DNA from: an uncultured Flavobacterium sp.
GTDB lineage: Bacteria; Bacteroidota; Bacteroidia; Flavobacteriales; Flavobacteriaceae
Direction: 5' to 3'
Length of the DNA: 6,443 bases
Assembly: GCA_946480635.1 (NCBI GenBank)
Contig: CAMLKV010000130.1
Location: forward strand, 1-6,443
The notes under the pieces are model-generated. The model did no database searches and was not told the DNA's origin. It saw only the letters and a list, made by a program, of their open reading frames with translations. The position numbers were made by a program, and so were the translations under genes. Shown here one piece after another: positions 1 through 6,149 of the stretch; positions within the stretch are counted from its first letter, which is position 1, and each line of letters starts with the position of its first letter.

Positions 1-92
1 GCTTGTGAGCCAAAAGCATATAAAAAATCAGGTAGAACCAGCATACCACCGGTAAATGTTCCTGATAATGATAAAAATTGTCTTCTGTTCAT
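1..92 (-). CDS. DUF1501 family protein, N-terminal fragment (cut by window edge)
   Basis: The minus strand from the ATG at 92 to the window edge stays open for 30 codons plus two bases. It begins MNRRQFLSLSGTFTGG and continues MLVLPDFLYAFGSQ. The Arg3-Arg4 pair followed by Gln-Phe-Leu fits a twin-arginine (Tat) signal, with a short weakly hydrophobic stretch after it. This is how DUF1501 proteins usually start. The family is related to the alkaline phosphatase/sulfatase fold and its substrate is unknown. The start lies 9 bp after the stop of the DUF1800 gene, an arrangement seen for this pair in many bacteria and a strong part of the call. There is no Shine-Dalgarno sequence, as is normal in Bacteroidota. 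The visible part is only a signal region, so another Tat-exported protein is possible, but the DUF1800 neighbour makes DUF1501 much the likeliest. Confidence 0.82.
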   Translation of the reverse strand, partial: MNRRQFLSLSGTFTGGMLVLPDFLYAFGSQ

Positions 93-101
93 GGTTTAGA
101 G

Positions 102-1487
102 TTAGATTAGTTGAAATTCGGGAGTCTTAACTATTGCATTAAATAATCGTAAAACAGCATGATTGGCATTTTGAGAATCAGGGTTAAAGTCATATTTTAA
201 AATGGCTTCAAAATCTTTCTGATTGTTTTCATCAACTGAAAAAAGAAGTCTTTCGGTCAGATTTTTTATTATAACTTTATTAGTGTCACCTTTCCAGTTT
301 AGCTGAGGTTGGAAGTTGATTGTAACTTCATCATTGTTCATGTCCTCTTTCAAAACATTCCTCCTAAAAGGTTTTCCATCACAAAGTAAATCGGTTACAT
401 TGTTACGCTGAAGATAAATTTGTGTGGTAAGCCATGATTTTCCACCTTCCCAGCCTTTTACATTAGGTTGATTAAACAAGTCCATACCTTGATCTCTTAA
501 AAATAAAACTAAAACTCTTTTATTCGGAATCTTTATTTGGAGTTCACTGGTTATTTGAAGAATAAATTCTAAAGGACTTTTGATTTTTGAACCAGCATTG
601 TTTTTGGAAAATTCTTCAGAAAAAATTTTAATCAAAAGTGGCTTTATTTCAAAATTGACACTTCTGAAATAATCACCATATTGTTTTACAAGTTCTTCTT
701 TGGGTTCATCATAAATAAACCATCGTAATAGTTTTTTAGTGATAAAGTAGGGTATGTTTTTTTGTTCAAAAATAATATCAACTAAATCATCTGCTTTAAA
801 CTTTCCTGTTTTACCTAAATAGGTGATAGTGTCGTTGTCTTCAAAAATAGGTCGATACATTGCTTTATCTTGACCCACGCCTAATCCGGCCAATGCTTTA
901 GCTCCATTTTTTATATCTTCTTCGGTATAATTACCAATTCCTAAGGTGAAAAGTTCCAGTAATTCCCGACTTAAATTTTCATTGATATTGCCTTTCTTGT
1001 TATCTACATTATCAAGATAGCGAACCATAGCATTACTGTAAAGTACTTTTTTAGTTAAGTCTTTGAAATTTCCAAAAGCATTTTCACGAAGCAACTGATT
1101 GTACTCGAATATCCAATAATTGACTTTCACCTTTTGAAACGTTGAAACAAAATGGTTGTGCCAAAAGCAGGTCATTTTTTCACGAAGTGGATGTTTCTCA
1201 CTCATCATTTTTTCAATCCACCAAGCTTTCATTTCATTTGAAATTTTAGCTTCTTTCACAATCATTTGCTTTGCCAACTCTTTATTTTCAGAATCTTTCA
1301 ATGTTTTTCTTCTGTCTCTAAGTTCTGCTAAGCTTCTAGGGCTTTCGTTAAGAAAAGTAGGAATACTATAATCTACTTTTGATTGAAAAGAAAGATGTAA
1401 AAATTTTTCTAAGCCTAATTCTTCAATTAACTGGCTTTGCTTATTTGAAAATCCTAAGCGCAATGACCAAAGTGATGATTTATTCAT
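102..1487 (-). CDS. DUF1800 domain-containing protein
   Basis: A 461-residue protein with the conserved DUF1800 blocks in order. PLREKMTCFWHNHF is at residues 100-113. LDN followed by an NENLSRELLELFTLGIGNYTE-type block spans 158-189. QPNVKGWEGGKSW is at 340-352. The length is normal for the family. Two blocks are off-consensus: the usual N-terminal HLLxRxGFG reads WSLRLGFS (7-14), and the usual AFTGW after the central block reads ALAGLG (198-203), so the Trp is lost. No signal peptide or membrane helix is visible, so any export would have to depend on a partner. The biochemical role of the family is unknown. The gene lies 45 bp after the 265-residue secreted-protein gene and 9 bp before the Tat-signal DUF1501 gene, which suggests one transcript and a shared function with DUF1501. 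The ATG at 1487 fits because the N-terminal family motif begins a few residues later. Confidence 0.9.
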   Translation of the reverse strand: MNKSSLWSLRLGFSNKQSQLIEELGLEKFLHLSFQSKVDYSIPTFLNESPRSLAELRDRRKTLKDSENKELAKQMIVKEAKISNEMKAWWIEKMMSEKHPLREKMTCFWHNHFVSTFQKVKVNYWIFEYNQLLRENAFGNFKDLTKKVLYSNAMVRYLDNVDNKKGNINENLSRELLELFTLGIGNYTEEDIKNGAKALAGLGVGQDKAMYRPIFEDNDTITYLGKTGKFKADDLVDIIFEQKNIPYFITKKLLRWFIYDEPKEELVKQYGDYFRSVNFEIKPLLIKIFSEEFSKNNAGSKIKSPLEFILQITSELQIKIPNKRVLVLFLRDQGMDLFNQPNVKGWEGGKSWLTTQIYLQRNNVTDLLCDGKPFRRNVLKEDMNNDEVTINFQPQLNWKGDTNKVIIKNLTERLLFSVDENNQKDFEAILKYDFNPDSQNANHAVLRLFNAIVKTPEFQLI

Positions 1488-1532
1488 AACAAGCGTTTTT
1501 GTGATGAGTTCTTATTGGATTGATTGAAAAAA

Positions 1533-2330
1533 TTATTTTCTTCTAGAATGGTGAACCGCTTTAACTCTTCCGGCTCTTCCTTTATGAACTACTGTAGTTC
1601 CTCTTCTGTTTTTAACTACTGTTGTTGATGAATGTCTTCGAGGTGCGTATGATTTGTGTACAACTACACGACTTGTTGGTGTTCTATGAATGTAAGTTTT
1701 GTGCACATGACAACGAGTAACAAAAACTGTATGGCGAATAGGTCTCCAAGGTTTCCACCATCGTGGATACATAGCCCAACGGAAAGGAGAAATCCATACT
1801 CTGTAACCAGGAGCATAAATAAATCTTATACTTGGCCAAAACCAAACATTTACTACAATTCTTGTTGTAATTAATTCGGGTATGGCTGGGCCATTTTTGC
1901 CTGAATCCATCTTTTCATTAACATCAAATGGTTCAGCAATGGTATTTTCTGCATACAAATCTTCATCACCAAAAATTTGAAGTTGAGCTTCTTCATTCCC
2001 AGTTTTTTCGATTACGATTGTAGCTACATCTTGTTTTTCTTTTTCATTTAACAAAGCAGATAAAACTAAAACGTGCTTGTTTTCTTCTACAATATCTTCT
2101 ACAGTAACATAATCTGTTTCTCCATCATCGTTTAAATCAAGATTATTTACATCATTACTTTCTTTATTAATTAAAGTTTCAAATTCCTCTATAGAATTAG
2201 CTTTTTTAAGCATAGAAAGCGCTCCTTCAAGGCTGAAGTTTTCTCCTGAATATTCTGGAGTATCATTTTGTTGAGCAAAAGCTGTTGTTATTCCTAAAAT
2301 AAGAAGAGCGGAGACAAAATAATTTTTCAT
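1533..2330 (-). CDS. Exported protein with acidic Ca-loop-like half and basic Trp/His/Arg-rich half
   Basis: A 265-residue protein with a clear Sec signal peptide (residues 1-19, cleavage likely after AFA, before QQN). Residues 20-145 are acidic. They hold an EF-hand/dockerin-like loop, DLNDDGETD (65-73), with oxygen ligands at 65, 67, 69, 71 and 73, as in the Ca-binding DxNxDGxxD loops common in secreted Bacteroidota proteins. After a hydrophobic segment (157-180, VVNVWFWPSIRFIYAPGYRVWI) comes a Trp/Pro cluster (WWKPWRP, 191-197). The tail to 265 is very basic and His-rich, with repeated VVxxK/TTVVxK units and one Cys (207). I do not recognise a named family; similar secreted hypothetical proteins are common in flavobacteria. 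It probably acts in the periplasm or at the cell surface. The gene lies 49 bp after the DUF2721 gene and 45 bp before the DUF1800 gene, with no promoter or terminator seen in either gap. The coding region is sound; the function is unknown. Confidence 0.85.
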   Translation of the reverse strand: MKNYFVSALLILGITTAFAQQNDTPEYSGENFSLEGALSMLKKANSIEEFETLINKESNDVNNLDLNDDGETDYVTVEDIVEENKHVLVLSALLNEKEKQDVATIVIEKTGNEEAQLQIFGDEDLYAENTIAEPFDVNEKMDSGKNGPAIPELITTRIVVNVWFWPSIRFIYAPGYRVWISPFRWAMYPRWWKPWRPIRHTVFVTRCHVHKTYIHRTPTSRVVVHKSYAPRRHSSTTVVKNRRGTTVVHKGRAGRVKAVHHSRRK

Positions 2331-2379
2331 AGTCAGTATTTTTTAGTTTATCGATAAGACTATGAGAATTTGATAAGGT

Positions 2380-2784
2380 TTAATCTTTTTTAGAAAATTC
2401 TTCTAAATCACTTAAATGAACTCTAAGTGCATTAACCGAAATACTTATTTCCCAAAAAGAAATTCCTAGAGAAATTAATAAGCATAGCATACTTAAACCA
2501 AAAAGATAAATAGCAATGCTTTGCATATCAATAAAAAGTAAAAGCATGGCAAAAACCGATAAAAAAAGACAAAGAACTCCCATAAGTTGCATAAAACGAA
2601 TAAGAGTTAAGCGTTTGTTCAAGTTTTTAATTTCTAGAAGGATTGATTTGTTATGATCTTCTTGGTAGTTCTTTTTTAAACTGCGAATGATTTGTGCAAT
2701 GGTTAAAAATCGATTAGTGTAAGCTAAAAGTATTAATGAGGTTGCAGAAAATAGCAATGCAGGGGTTTCTATAGATAGTGTCAT
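2380..2784 (-). CDS. DUF2721 family membrane protein
   Basis: A 134-residue integral membrane protein starting MTLSIETPALLFSATSLILL. The N-terminal TPALLFSA-SLxLLAYTNRFL pattern is the DUF2721 hallmark. Hydrophobic helices are visible at about 8-22, 64-84 and 89-112, with a charged cytoplasmic-type linker (35-62) rich in Lys, Asn and Glu and a charged C-terminal tail. The family function is unknown. I chose the ATG at 2784. An in-frame ATG at 2901 would add 39 residues, but that extension reads through the htpG terminator hairpin, overlaps the end of htpG and does not resemble the family, which normally begins just before the TPALLFSA block. The gene follows htpG on the same strand after the terminator and probably leads the transcript that continues into the secreted protein, DUF1800 and DUF1501. 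No strong promoter is visible in the short space between hairpin and start. Confidence 0.88.
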   Translation of the reverse strand: MTLSIETPALLFSATSLILLAYTNRFLTIAQIIRSLKKNYQEDHNKSILLEIKNLNKRLTLIRFMQLMGVLCLFLSVFAMLLLFIDMQSIAIYLFGLSMLCLLISLGISFWEISISVNALRVHLSDLEEFSKKD

Positions 2785-2838
2785 GTTGTTGTATTTACTG
2801 TCAAAGTTCGGAAATAGTATTTGATTATTTATAAAAAG

Positions 2839-2870
2839 AAAAAACCTGCAAATTAACTTGCAGGTTTTTT
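2839..2870 (-). terminator. Intrinsic terminator after htpG
   Basis: A perfect 13-bp stem pairs 2839-2851 with 2858-2870 around a 6-base loop. The core is CCTGCAA/TTGCAGG, flanked by A and T runs. Read on the minus strand it begins 14 bases after the htpG stop and ends in a run of T interrupted by one C and then more T. The A/T flanks make the hairpin nearly symmetric, so it could also stop plus-strand transcription, but no plus-strand gene needs it here. Confidence 0.9.
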
Positions 2871-2884
2871 TATTTGTAGAATTC

Positions 2885-4771
2885 TTATTTAAGGGTTTCA
2901 AAACCTCTTTTTACAAAGGCTGTAAGCTCTTCTCCTTTAAGTAAACCTTGAGAGAGTTTAGCTAAATCGAGTGCTTGTTTTACCAAATGCTCTTGAGTTG
3001 ATTTATCTTCTGTTTTTAGAATTGCTGAAGCTAAATCTGAATTTGAGTTAACAATCAAATTGTACATTTCTGGGAAATTACCCATACCAAACATTCCGCC
3101 CCCACTACTTGCACTCATTTCTTTCATTCGGCGCATAAATTCAGGTTGTGTGATAATAAAAGGAGCAGCATTACTTTCCATGGCTTCAAGTTGTACAGTA
3201 TAGGTTTCTTTTGGTACAATTCCTTCCAATGAAGTTTTTAGTTTTTCTTTTTCTTCATCAGATAATTTTGAAATTTGAGTTTCTTCTTTAGCAATCAATT
3301 TGTCAATATGATCCGCATCAACACGTGTAAAAGTCAGATTCTCATTATCAGCTTCTAATTTCTGAATTAAATGTGATACAATTGGAGAATCTAGAAGTAA
3401 TACTTGATACCCTTTCTCCTTGGCAATATCAATGTAGCTATGTTGTGCTTCTTTATTTGAAGCGTACAAAACAACCAATTTTCCGTTTTTGTCAGTTTGA
3501 TTGTCTTTAATAGCTTCTTTTAATTCTTCTAGAGTAAAATATTTATCTTCTGTTGTAGGATACAAAGTGAAAGCTCCCGCTTTTTCATAGAACTTAGGTT
3601 CAGAAAGCATTCCGTACTCTAGAACAATTTTAATGTCATTCCATTTTTGTTCAAAATCGGCTCTGTTTTCAGTGAAAAGCGATTTTAATTTATCAGATAC
3701 TTTTCTTGTGATATAATTTGAAATTTTCTTCACATTACCATCAGCTTGTAAATAAGAGCGAGAAACATTTAAAGGAATATCTGGAGAATCAACCACGCCT
3801 TTAAGCATCATTAAAAATTCAGGCACAATTCCTTCTACATTATCAGTTACATAAACCTGATTTTGATACAATGAAATTTTGTCTTTTTGAATTTGGATGT
3901 TATCGCCCAACTTAGGGAAATATAAAATTCCAGTTAAGTTGAATGGGTAGTCAACATTAAGATGAATATTGAACAAAGGTTCATCAAAGGACATAGGATA
4001 TAATTCACGATAGAAACTTTTATAATCCTCATCGTTTAAATCTGCCGGTTGTTTTGTCCATGCTGGATTAGGATTGTTGATAATATTATCAACTTCATGG
4101 TATTCTGTTTTATAATCCTCAGGAGCATCTTTTGGTCTTGGAAGTGCTTCTTGTTTTGTTCCAAATTTAATTGGAACAGGCATGAATTTGTTATACTTAG
4201 TAAGTAATTCTCTGATTTTGAAATCTTCTAAAAACTCTAACGAATCATCTGCAATATGAAGAATGATTTCAGTTCCTCTTTCTGTTTTTGAATGAGGTTC
4301 TAAAGTAAATTCAGGACTTCCGTCGCATGTCCAATGCGCTGCTGGTTCATCTTTGTATGATTTGGTAATAATTTCAACTTTATGCGCAACCATAAATGCA
4401 GAATAGAAACCTAAACCAAAATGACCAATAATTCCAGAATCTTTGGCTGAATCTTTATATTTTTCTAAAAATTCTTCAGCACCAGAGAAAGCAACTTGGT
4501 TGATGTATTTTTCAACTTCTTCGGCAGTCATTCCTAAACCTTGATCGATGATATGTAATTTTTTACCTTCTTTATCGTTCTTAATTTCGATTATTGGATT
4601 GCCATATTCAACCTTTGTTTCACCAATATTGGTTAAATGTTTCAATTTCAAGGTTGCATCAGTCGCATTTGAAACTAGTTCGCGTAGAAAAATTTCGTGG
4701 TCACTGTATAGGAACTTCTTGATTAAGGGAAATATGTTTTCTACCGAAACATTAATTTTTCCTGTTGTCAT
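2885..4771 (-). CDS. htpG: HtpG, Hsp90-family molecular chaperone
   Basis: A 628-residue cytoplasmic ATP-dependent chaperone, close to the usual bacterial HtpG length (E. coli 624). The N-terminal GHKL ATPase domain shows the ELVSNATDA box (31-39; catalytic Glu31, Mg-binding Asn35), DQGLGMT (76-82; nucleotide-binding Asp76), the lid-side GHFGLGFYSAF motif (116-126) and GTEI (166-169). The middle domain carries PLNVSRSYLQ (333-342), whose Arg338 matches the ATP gamma-phosphate-sensing Arg of Hsp90. The C-terminal dimerisation domain follows a Gly/Met-rich stretch (about 550-565, SSGGGMFGMGNF). There is no eukaryotic charged linker and no C-terminal MEEVD, as expected in bacteria. All key residues are intact. 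The start at 4771 gives the expected MTTGKINVSVENIF beginning. The gene ends just before a strong hairpin and is transcribed from a divergent spacer with promoter-like elements, so it is probably a single-gene unit with some read-through. Confidence 0.98.
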   Translation of the reverse strand: MTTGKINVSVENIFPLIKKFLYSDHEIFLRELVSNATDATLKLKHLTNIGETKVEYGNPIIEIKNDKEGKKLHIIDQGLGMTAEEVEKYINQVAFSGAEEFLEKYKDSAKDSGIIGHFGLGFYSAFMVAHKVEIITKSYKDEPAAHWTCDGSPEFTLEPHSKTERGTEIILHIADDSLEFLEDFKIRELLTKYNKFMPVPIKFGTKQEALPRPKDAPEDYKTEYHEVDNIINNPNPAWTKQPADLNDEDYKSFYRELYPMSFDEPLFNIHLNVDYPFNLTGILYFPKLGDNIQIQKDKISLYQNQVYVTDNVEGIVPEFLMMLKGVVDSPDIPLNVSRSYLQADGNVKKISNYITRKVSDKLKSLFTENRADFEQKWNDIKIVLEYGMLSEPKFYEKAGAFTLYPTTEDKYFTLEELKEAIKDNQTDKNGKLVVLYASNKEAQHSYIDIAKEKGYQVLLLDSPIVSHLIQKLEADNENLTFTRVDADHIDKLIAKEETQISKLSDEEKEKLKTSLEGIVPKETYTVQLEAMESNAAPFIITQPEFMRRMKEMSASSGGGMFGMGNFPEMYNLIVNSNSDLASAILKTEDKSTQEHLVKQALDLAKLSQGLLKGEELTAFVKRGFETLK

Positions 4772-4793
4772 ATAGAATAGTTTTAAAATTATT

Positions 4794-4822
4794 GAAAGAT
4801 AATAGTCAAATTAAATACCAAA
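4794..4822 (-). promoter_or_regulatory. Candidate Bacteroidota-type promoter for htpG
   Basis: On the minus strand TTTG (4822-4819) is followed by a 17-bp spacer and TATCTTTC (4801-4794), which matches 7 of 8 positions of TAnnTTTG. Transcription would start about 6-8 bases later and leave a leader of about 16 bases before the htpG ATG. The geometry equals that of the divergent plus-strand promoter. A second possible pair is TTTG at 4839-4836 with TTAATTTG at 4814-4807 (21-bp spacer, one mismatch), so the exact promoter is not settled. Confidence 0.5.
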
Positions 4823-4891
4823 TTTTGAAAAATGACAAAATGTCGTAGTAGAAATAGTATAAAAATCGGGTAAAATTGTGTAAATTTGGTA
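4816..4891. repeat. Inverted repeat, 10-bp arms, spanning the divergent promoters
   Basis: TACCAAATTT (4816-4825) is the exact reverse complement of AAATTTGGTA (4882-4891), with 56 bases between the arms. Each arm contains the TTTG of an outward-facing promoter candidate in the same register. The arms are too far apart for a terminator-type hairpin to be likely. They look like paired promoter or protein-binding elements, or a chance match in AT-rich DNA. Confidence 0.6.
4834..4844. promoter_or_regulatory. Short palindrome GACA-AAA-TGTC, possible operator
   Basis: A perfect 4-bp inverted repeat with a 3-base centre lies between the two divergent promoter candidates, roughly 50 bases upstream of the inferred htpG transcription start. 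It overlaps the -33 element of the alternative htpG promoter. A regulator site is an inference from position and symmetry only. It is not the long CIRCE element of HrcA-controlled genes. Confidence 0.35.
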
Positions 4892-4913
4892 CTTACTTTC
4901 AAGTATAGTTTTG
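4885..4913 (+). promoter_or_regulatory. Bacteroidota-type promoter for the lipocalin/OmpA operon
   Basis: TTTG (4885-4888), a 17-bp spacer and TAGTTTTG (4906-4913) form a full match to the -33 TTTG and -7 TAnnTTTG elements of the Bacteroidota primary sigma factor. The expected transcription start near 4919-4921 leaves a leader of about 20 A-rich bases before the ATG at 4941. The -7 box covers the TTG at 4911, which rules that codon out as a translation start. Confidence 0.72.
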
Positions 4914-4940
4914 AGTAATAAAACATTAAAAACAAATCAT

Positions 4941-5432
4941 ATGAAAAGACTAGCATTATTTTTATGTTTAATTGGATTAGTAGTATCCTGTAAGCCTAAA
5001 CAAACGACTGTAGCTTCTTCGACAGTTGATAGAAGATCACAGGTAGCCATAAAAGGAAATTGGACCATTACATCGGTTTCTTTTCCTGGTTCAGATTATA
5101 TTAAAGTAACTTCATTTGATATTGCTGATTCAAAATGTTTTGAAGGTAGTAATTGGCAGTTTGTTTCAAATAATGATTCAGGTACAATGGAGTTAATGAA
5201 AGGGAATTGTCCTCAGTTTGCATCAAAAATTAAATGGTATGTCAATAAGGATCAGCAATTTGTTTTAAAACTTTTGGATGCAGGTGAAAAAGCAAGAAAA
5301 GTTAGAGACGGTTATATTCTTTTGTTGACTAATCAAACACAAGAGTCTTTTCAGTTAATAGATAAAATTGATGTTGGTGGTAAATTAACCAGTGTGGTGT
5401 ATCAATTCAAAAAAAATAACGTAACTAAATAA
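4941..5432 (+). CDS. Lipocalin-like lipoprotein
   Basis: A 163-residue lipoprotein. The signal peptide MKRLALFLCLIGLVVSC has a basic start, a hydrophobic core and a lipobox (VVSC) with lipidated Cys17. Next comes a Thr/Ser-rich linker (20-35), then a compact beta-rich domain opening with GNWTITSV (39-46). This G-x-W start is typical of lipocalin-like domains of Bacteroidota (PF13648-type). Cys66 and Cys90 could form a disulfide in the periplasm. The protein is probably anchored in the outer membrane and may bind a small hydrophobic ligand, though nothing in the sequence identifies one. I chose the ATG at 4941. An in-frame TTG at 4911 would add ten residues before the signal peptide and overlaps the promoter -7 box. 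The stop is 2 bp before the next ATG, so the OmpA-domain gene is almost certainly co-transcribed and perhaps translationally coupled. The lipoprotein call is strong; the lipocalin family call is moderate. Confidence 0.85.
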   Translation: MKRLALFLCLIGLVVSCKPKQTTVASSTVDRRSQVAIKGNWTITSVSFPGSDYIKVTSFDIADSKCFEGSNWQFVSNNDSGTMELMKGNCPQFASKIKWYVNKDQQFVLKLLDAGEKARKVRDGYILLLTNQTQESFQLIDKIDVGGKLTSVVYQFKKNNVTK

Positions 5433-5434
5433 TT

Positions 5435-6130
5435 ATGAAAAAGTCTATTATATACACATTATCCTTTTCATTCATTTTTGGAATGACATTGTCGAGTTGT
5501 GAGTCTGTAAAAAATGCTAATAATACGCAAAAAGGAGCGGTAATTGGTGCTGTTGGGGGAGCTGTACTTGGTGGAGTTTTAGGAAACAATATAGGTAAAG
5601 GAGGAAACGGAGCTTTAGGTGCTGTAATTGGGGGTGTAGTTGGAGGAGTTGCCGGAGGTTTAATTGGTAATAAAATGGATCGTCAAGCACGTAGTATAAG
5701 CGAATCATTACCTGGAGCAAAAGTGGAAAGAGTAGGGGAAGGAATTAAATTGACTTTAGGTGAAAATTCGGTTAATTTTGATTTTAACAAAGCTACATTG
5801 ACAGCAAAAGCAAAAGGTAATTTAGACAAATTGGTACCTGTTTTTAAAGAATATCCAGATACAGATATTCAAATATTTGGACACACAGATAGCAAAGGTG
5901 CTGATGATTATAACATGAGTTTGTCAAAACAAAGAGCAGAATCGGTTAAAAATTATTTAATCAGCAAAGGATTGGTATCATCTCGTTTTAAAATTGTAGG
6001 AATGGGAGAGACTGAACCAATAGCAAGTAATGACACAGATGCTGGGCGTGGAGAAAATCGTCGTGTGGAATTTGCTATTACTGCCAATGATAAAATGATT
6101 CAAGATGCTAAAAAAGAAGCAGGACAATAA
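5435..6130 (+). CDS. OmpA-family glycine-zipper lipoprotein (YiaD-like)
   Basis: A 231-residue outer-membrane lipoprotein. The signal peptide ends in the lipobox LSSC (Cys22). Residues 34-80 form a glycine zipper: GAVIGAVGGAVLGGVLG, a short polar turn, then GALGAVIGGVVGGVAGGLIG. The two halves probably pack as a helical hairpin in or against the membrane. The C-terminal OmpA domain (about 112-215) has the opening VNFDFNKATLT, then GHTDSKG (149-155), NMSLSKQRAESVKNYL (160-175) and GRGENRRVEF (204-213). These hold the Asp and Arg positions that bind the diaminopimelate of peptidoglycan in this family. The protein should link the outer membrane to the cell wall without a beta barrel. The order of domains matches E. 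coli YiaD, but orthology is not shown, so no symbol is given. It follows the lipocalin-like gene by 2 bp and ends before a strong terminator. Confidence 0.95.
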   Translation: MKKSIIYTLSFSFIFGMTLSSCESVKNANNTQKGAVIGAVGGAVLGGVLGNNIGKGGNGALGAVIGGVVGGVAGGLIGNKMDRQARSISESLPGAKVERVGEGIKLTLGENSVNFDFNKATLTAKAKGNLDKLVPVFKEYPDTDIQIFGHTDSKGADDYNMSLSKQRAESVKNYLISKGLVSSRFKIVGMGETEPIASNDTDAGRGENRRVEFAITANDKMIQDAKKEAGQ

Positions 6131-6149
6131 TTTTTAAAATAAATTGTTG

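Noticed and set aside
1156..1371. Plus-strand 71-codon open frame inside the DUF1800 gene
   Set aside because: It lies antisense to a well-conserved part of DUF1800 (residues 39-111) and has no family resemblance or promoter; it is a frame shadow.
1656..1874. Plus-strand 72-codon open frame inside the secreted-protein gene
   Set aside because: It is antisense to the Trp/His/Arg-rich tail. Its Ser/Thr/Asn/Pro-rich composition simply mirrors that tail, and no promoter was seen.
2802..2809. GAACTTTG on the minus strand as a -7 box for the DUF2721 gene
   Set aside because: It mismatches the first base of TAnnTTTG and has no TTTG or TTG at a suitable upstream distance; too weak to list as a promoter.
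4548..4775. Plus-strand 75-codon open frame over the start of htpG
   Set aside because: It is antisense to the conserved HtpG ATPase domain and shows no independent features.
4911..4940. TTG at 4911 as an alternative start for the lipocalin-like protein
   Set aside because: It lies within the -7 promoter box and would put ten polar residues before a normal lipoprotein signal peptide that starts at 4941.
5534..5672. Repetitive GGA/GGT-rich DNA suggesting a tandem repeat
   Set aside because: It encodes the glycine zipper of the OmpA lipoprotein; the repeats are protein-level and imperfect, not a separate DNA element.
5517..5720. Minus-strand 67-codon Leu/Gln-rich open frame
   Set aside because: It is the complement of the glycine-zipper codons; the Leu/Gln/His-rich product is a by-product of Gly/Ala/Val-rich sequence on the other strand.
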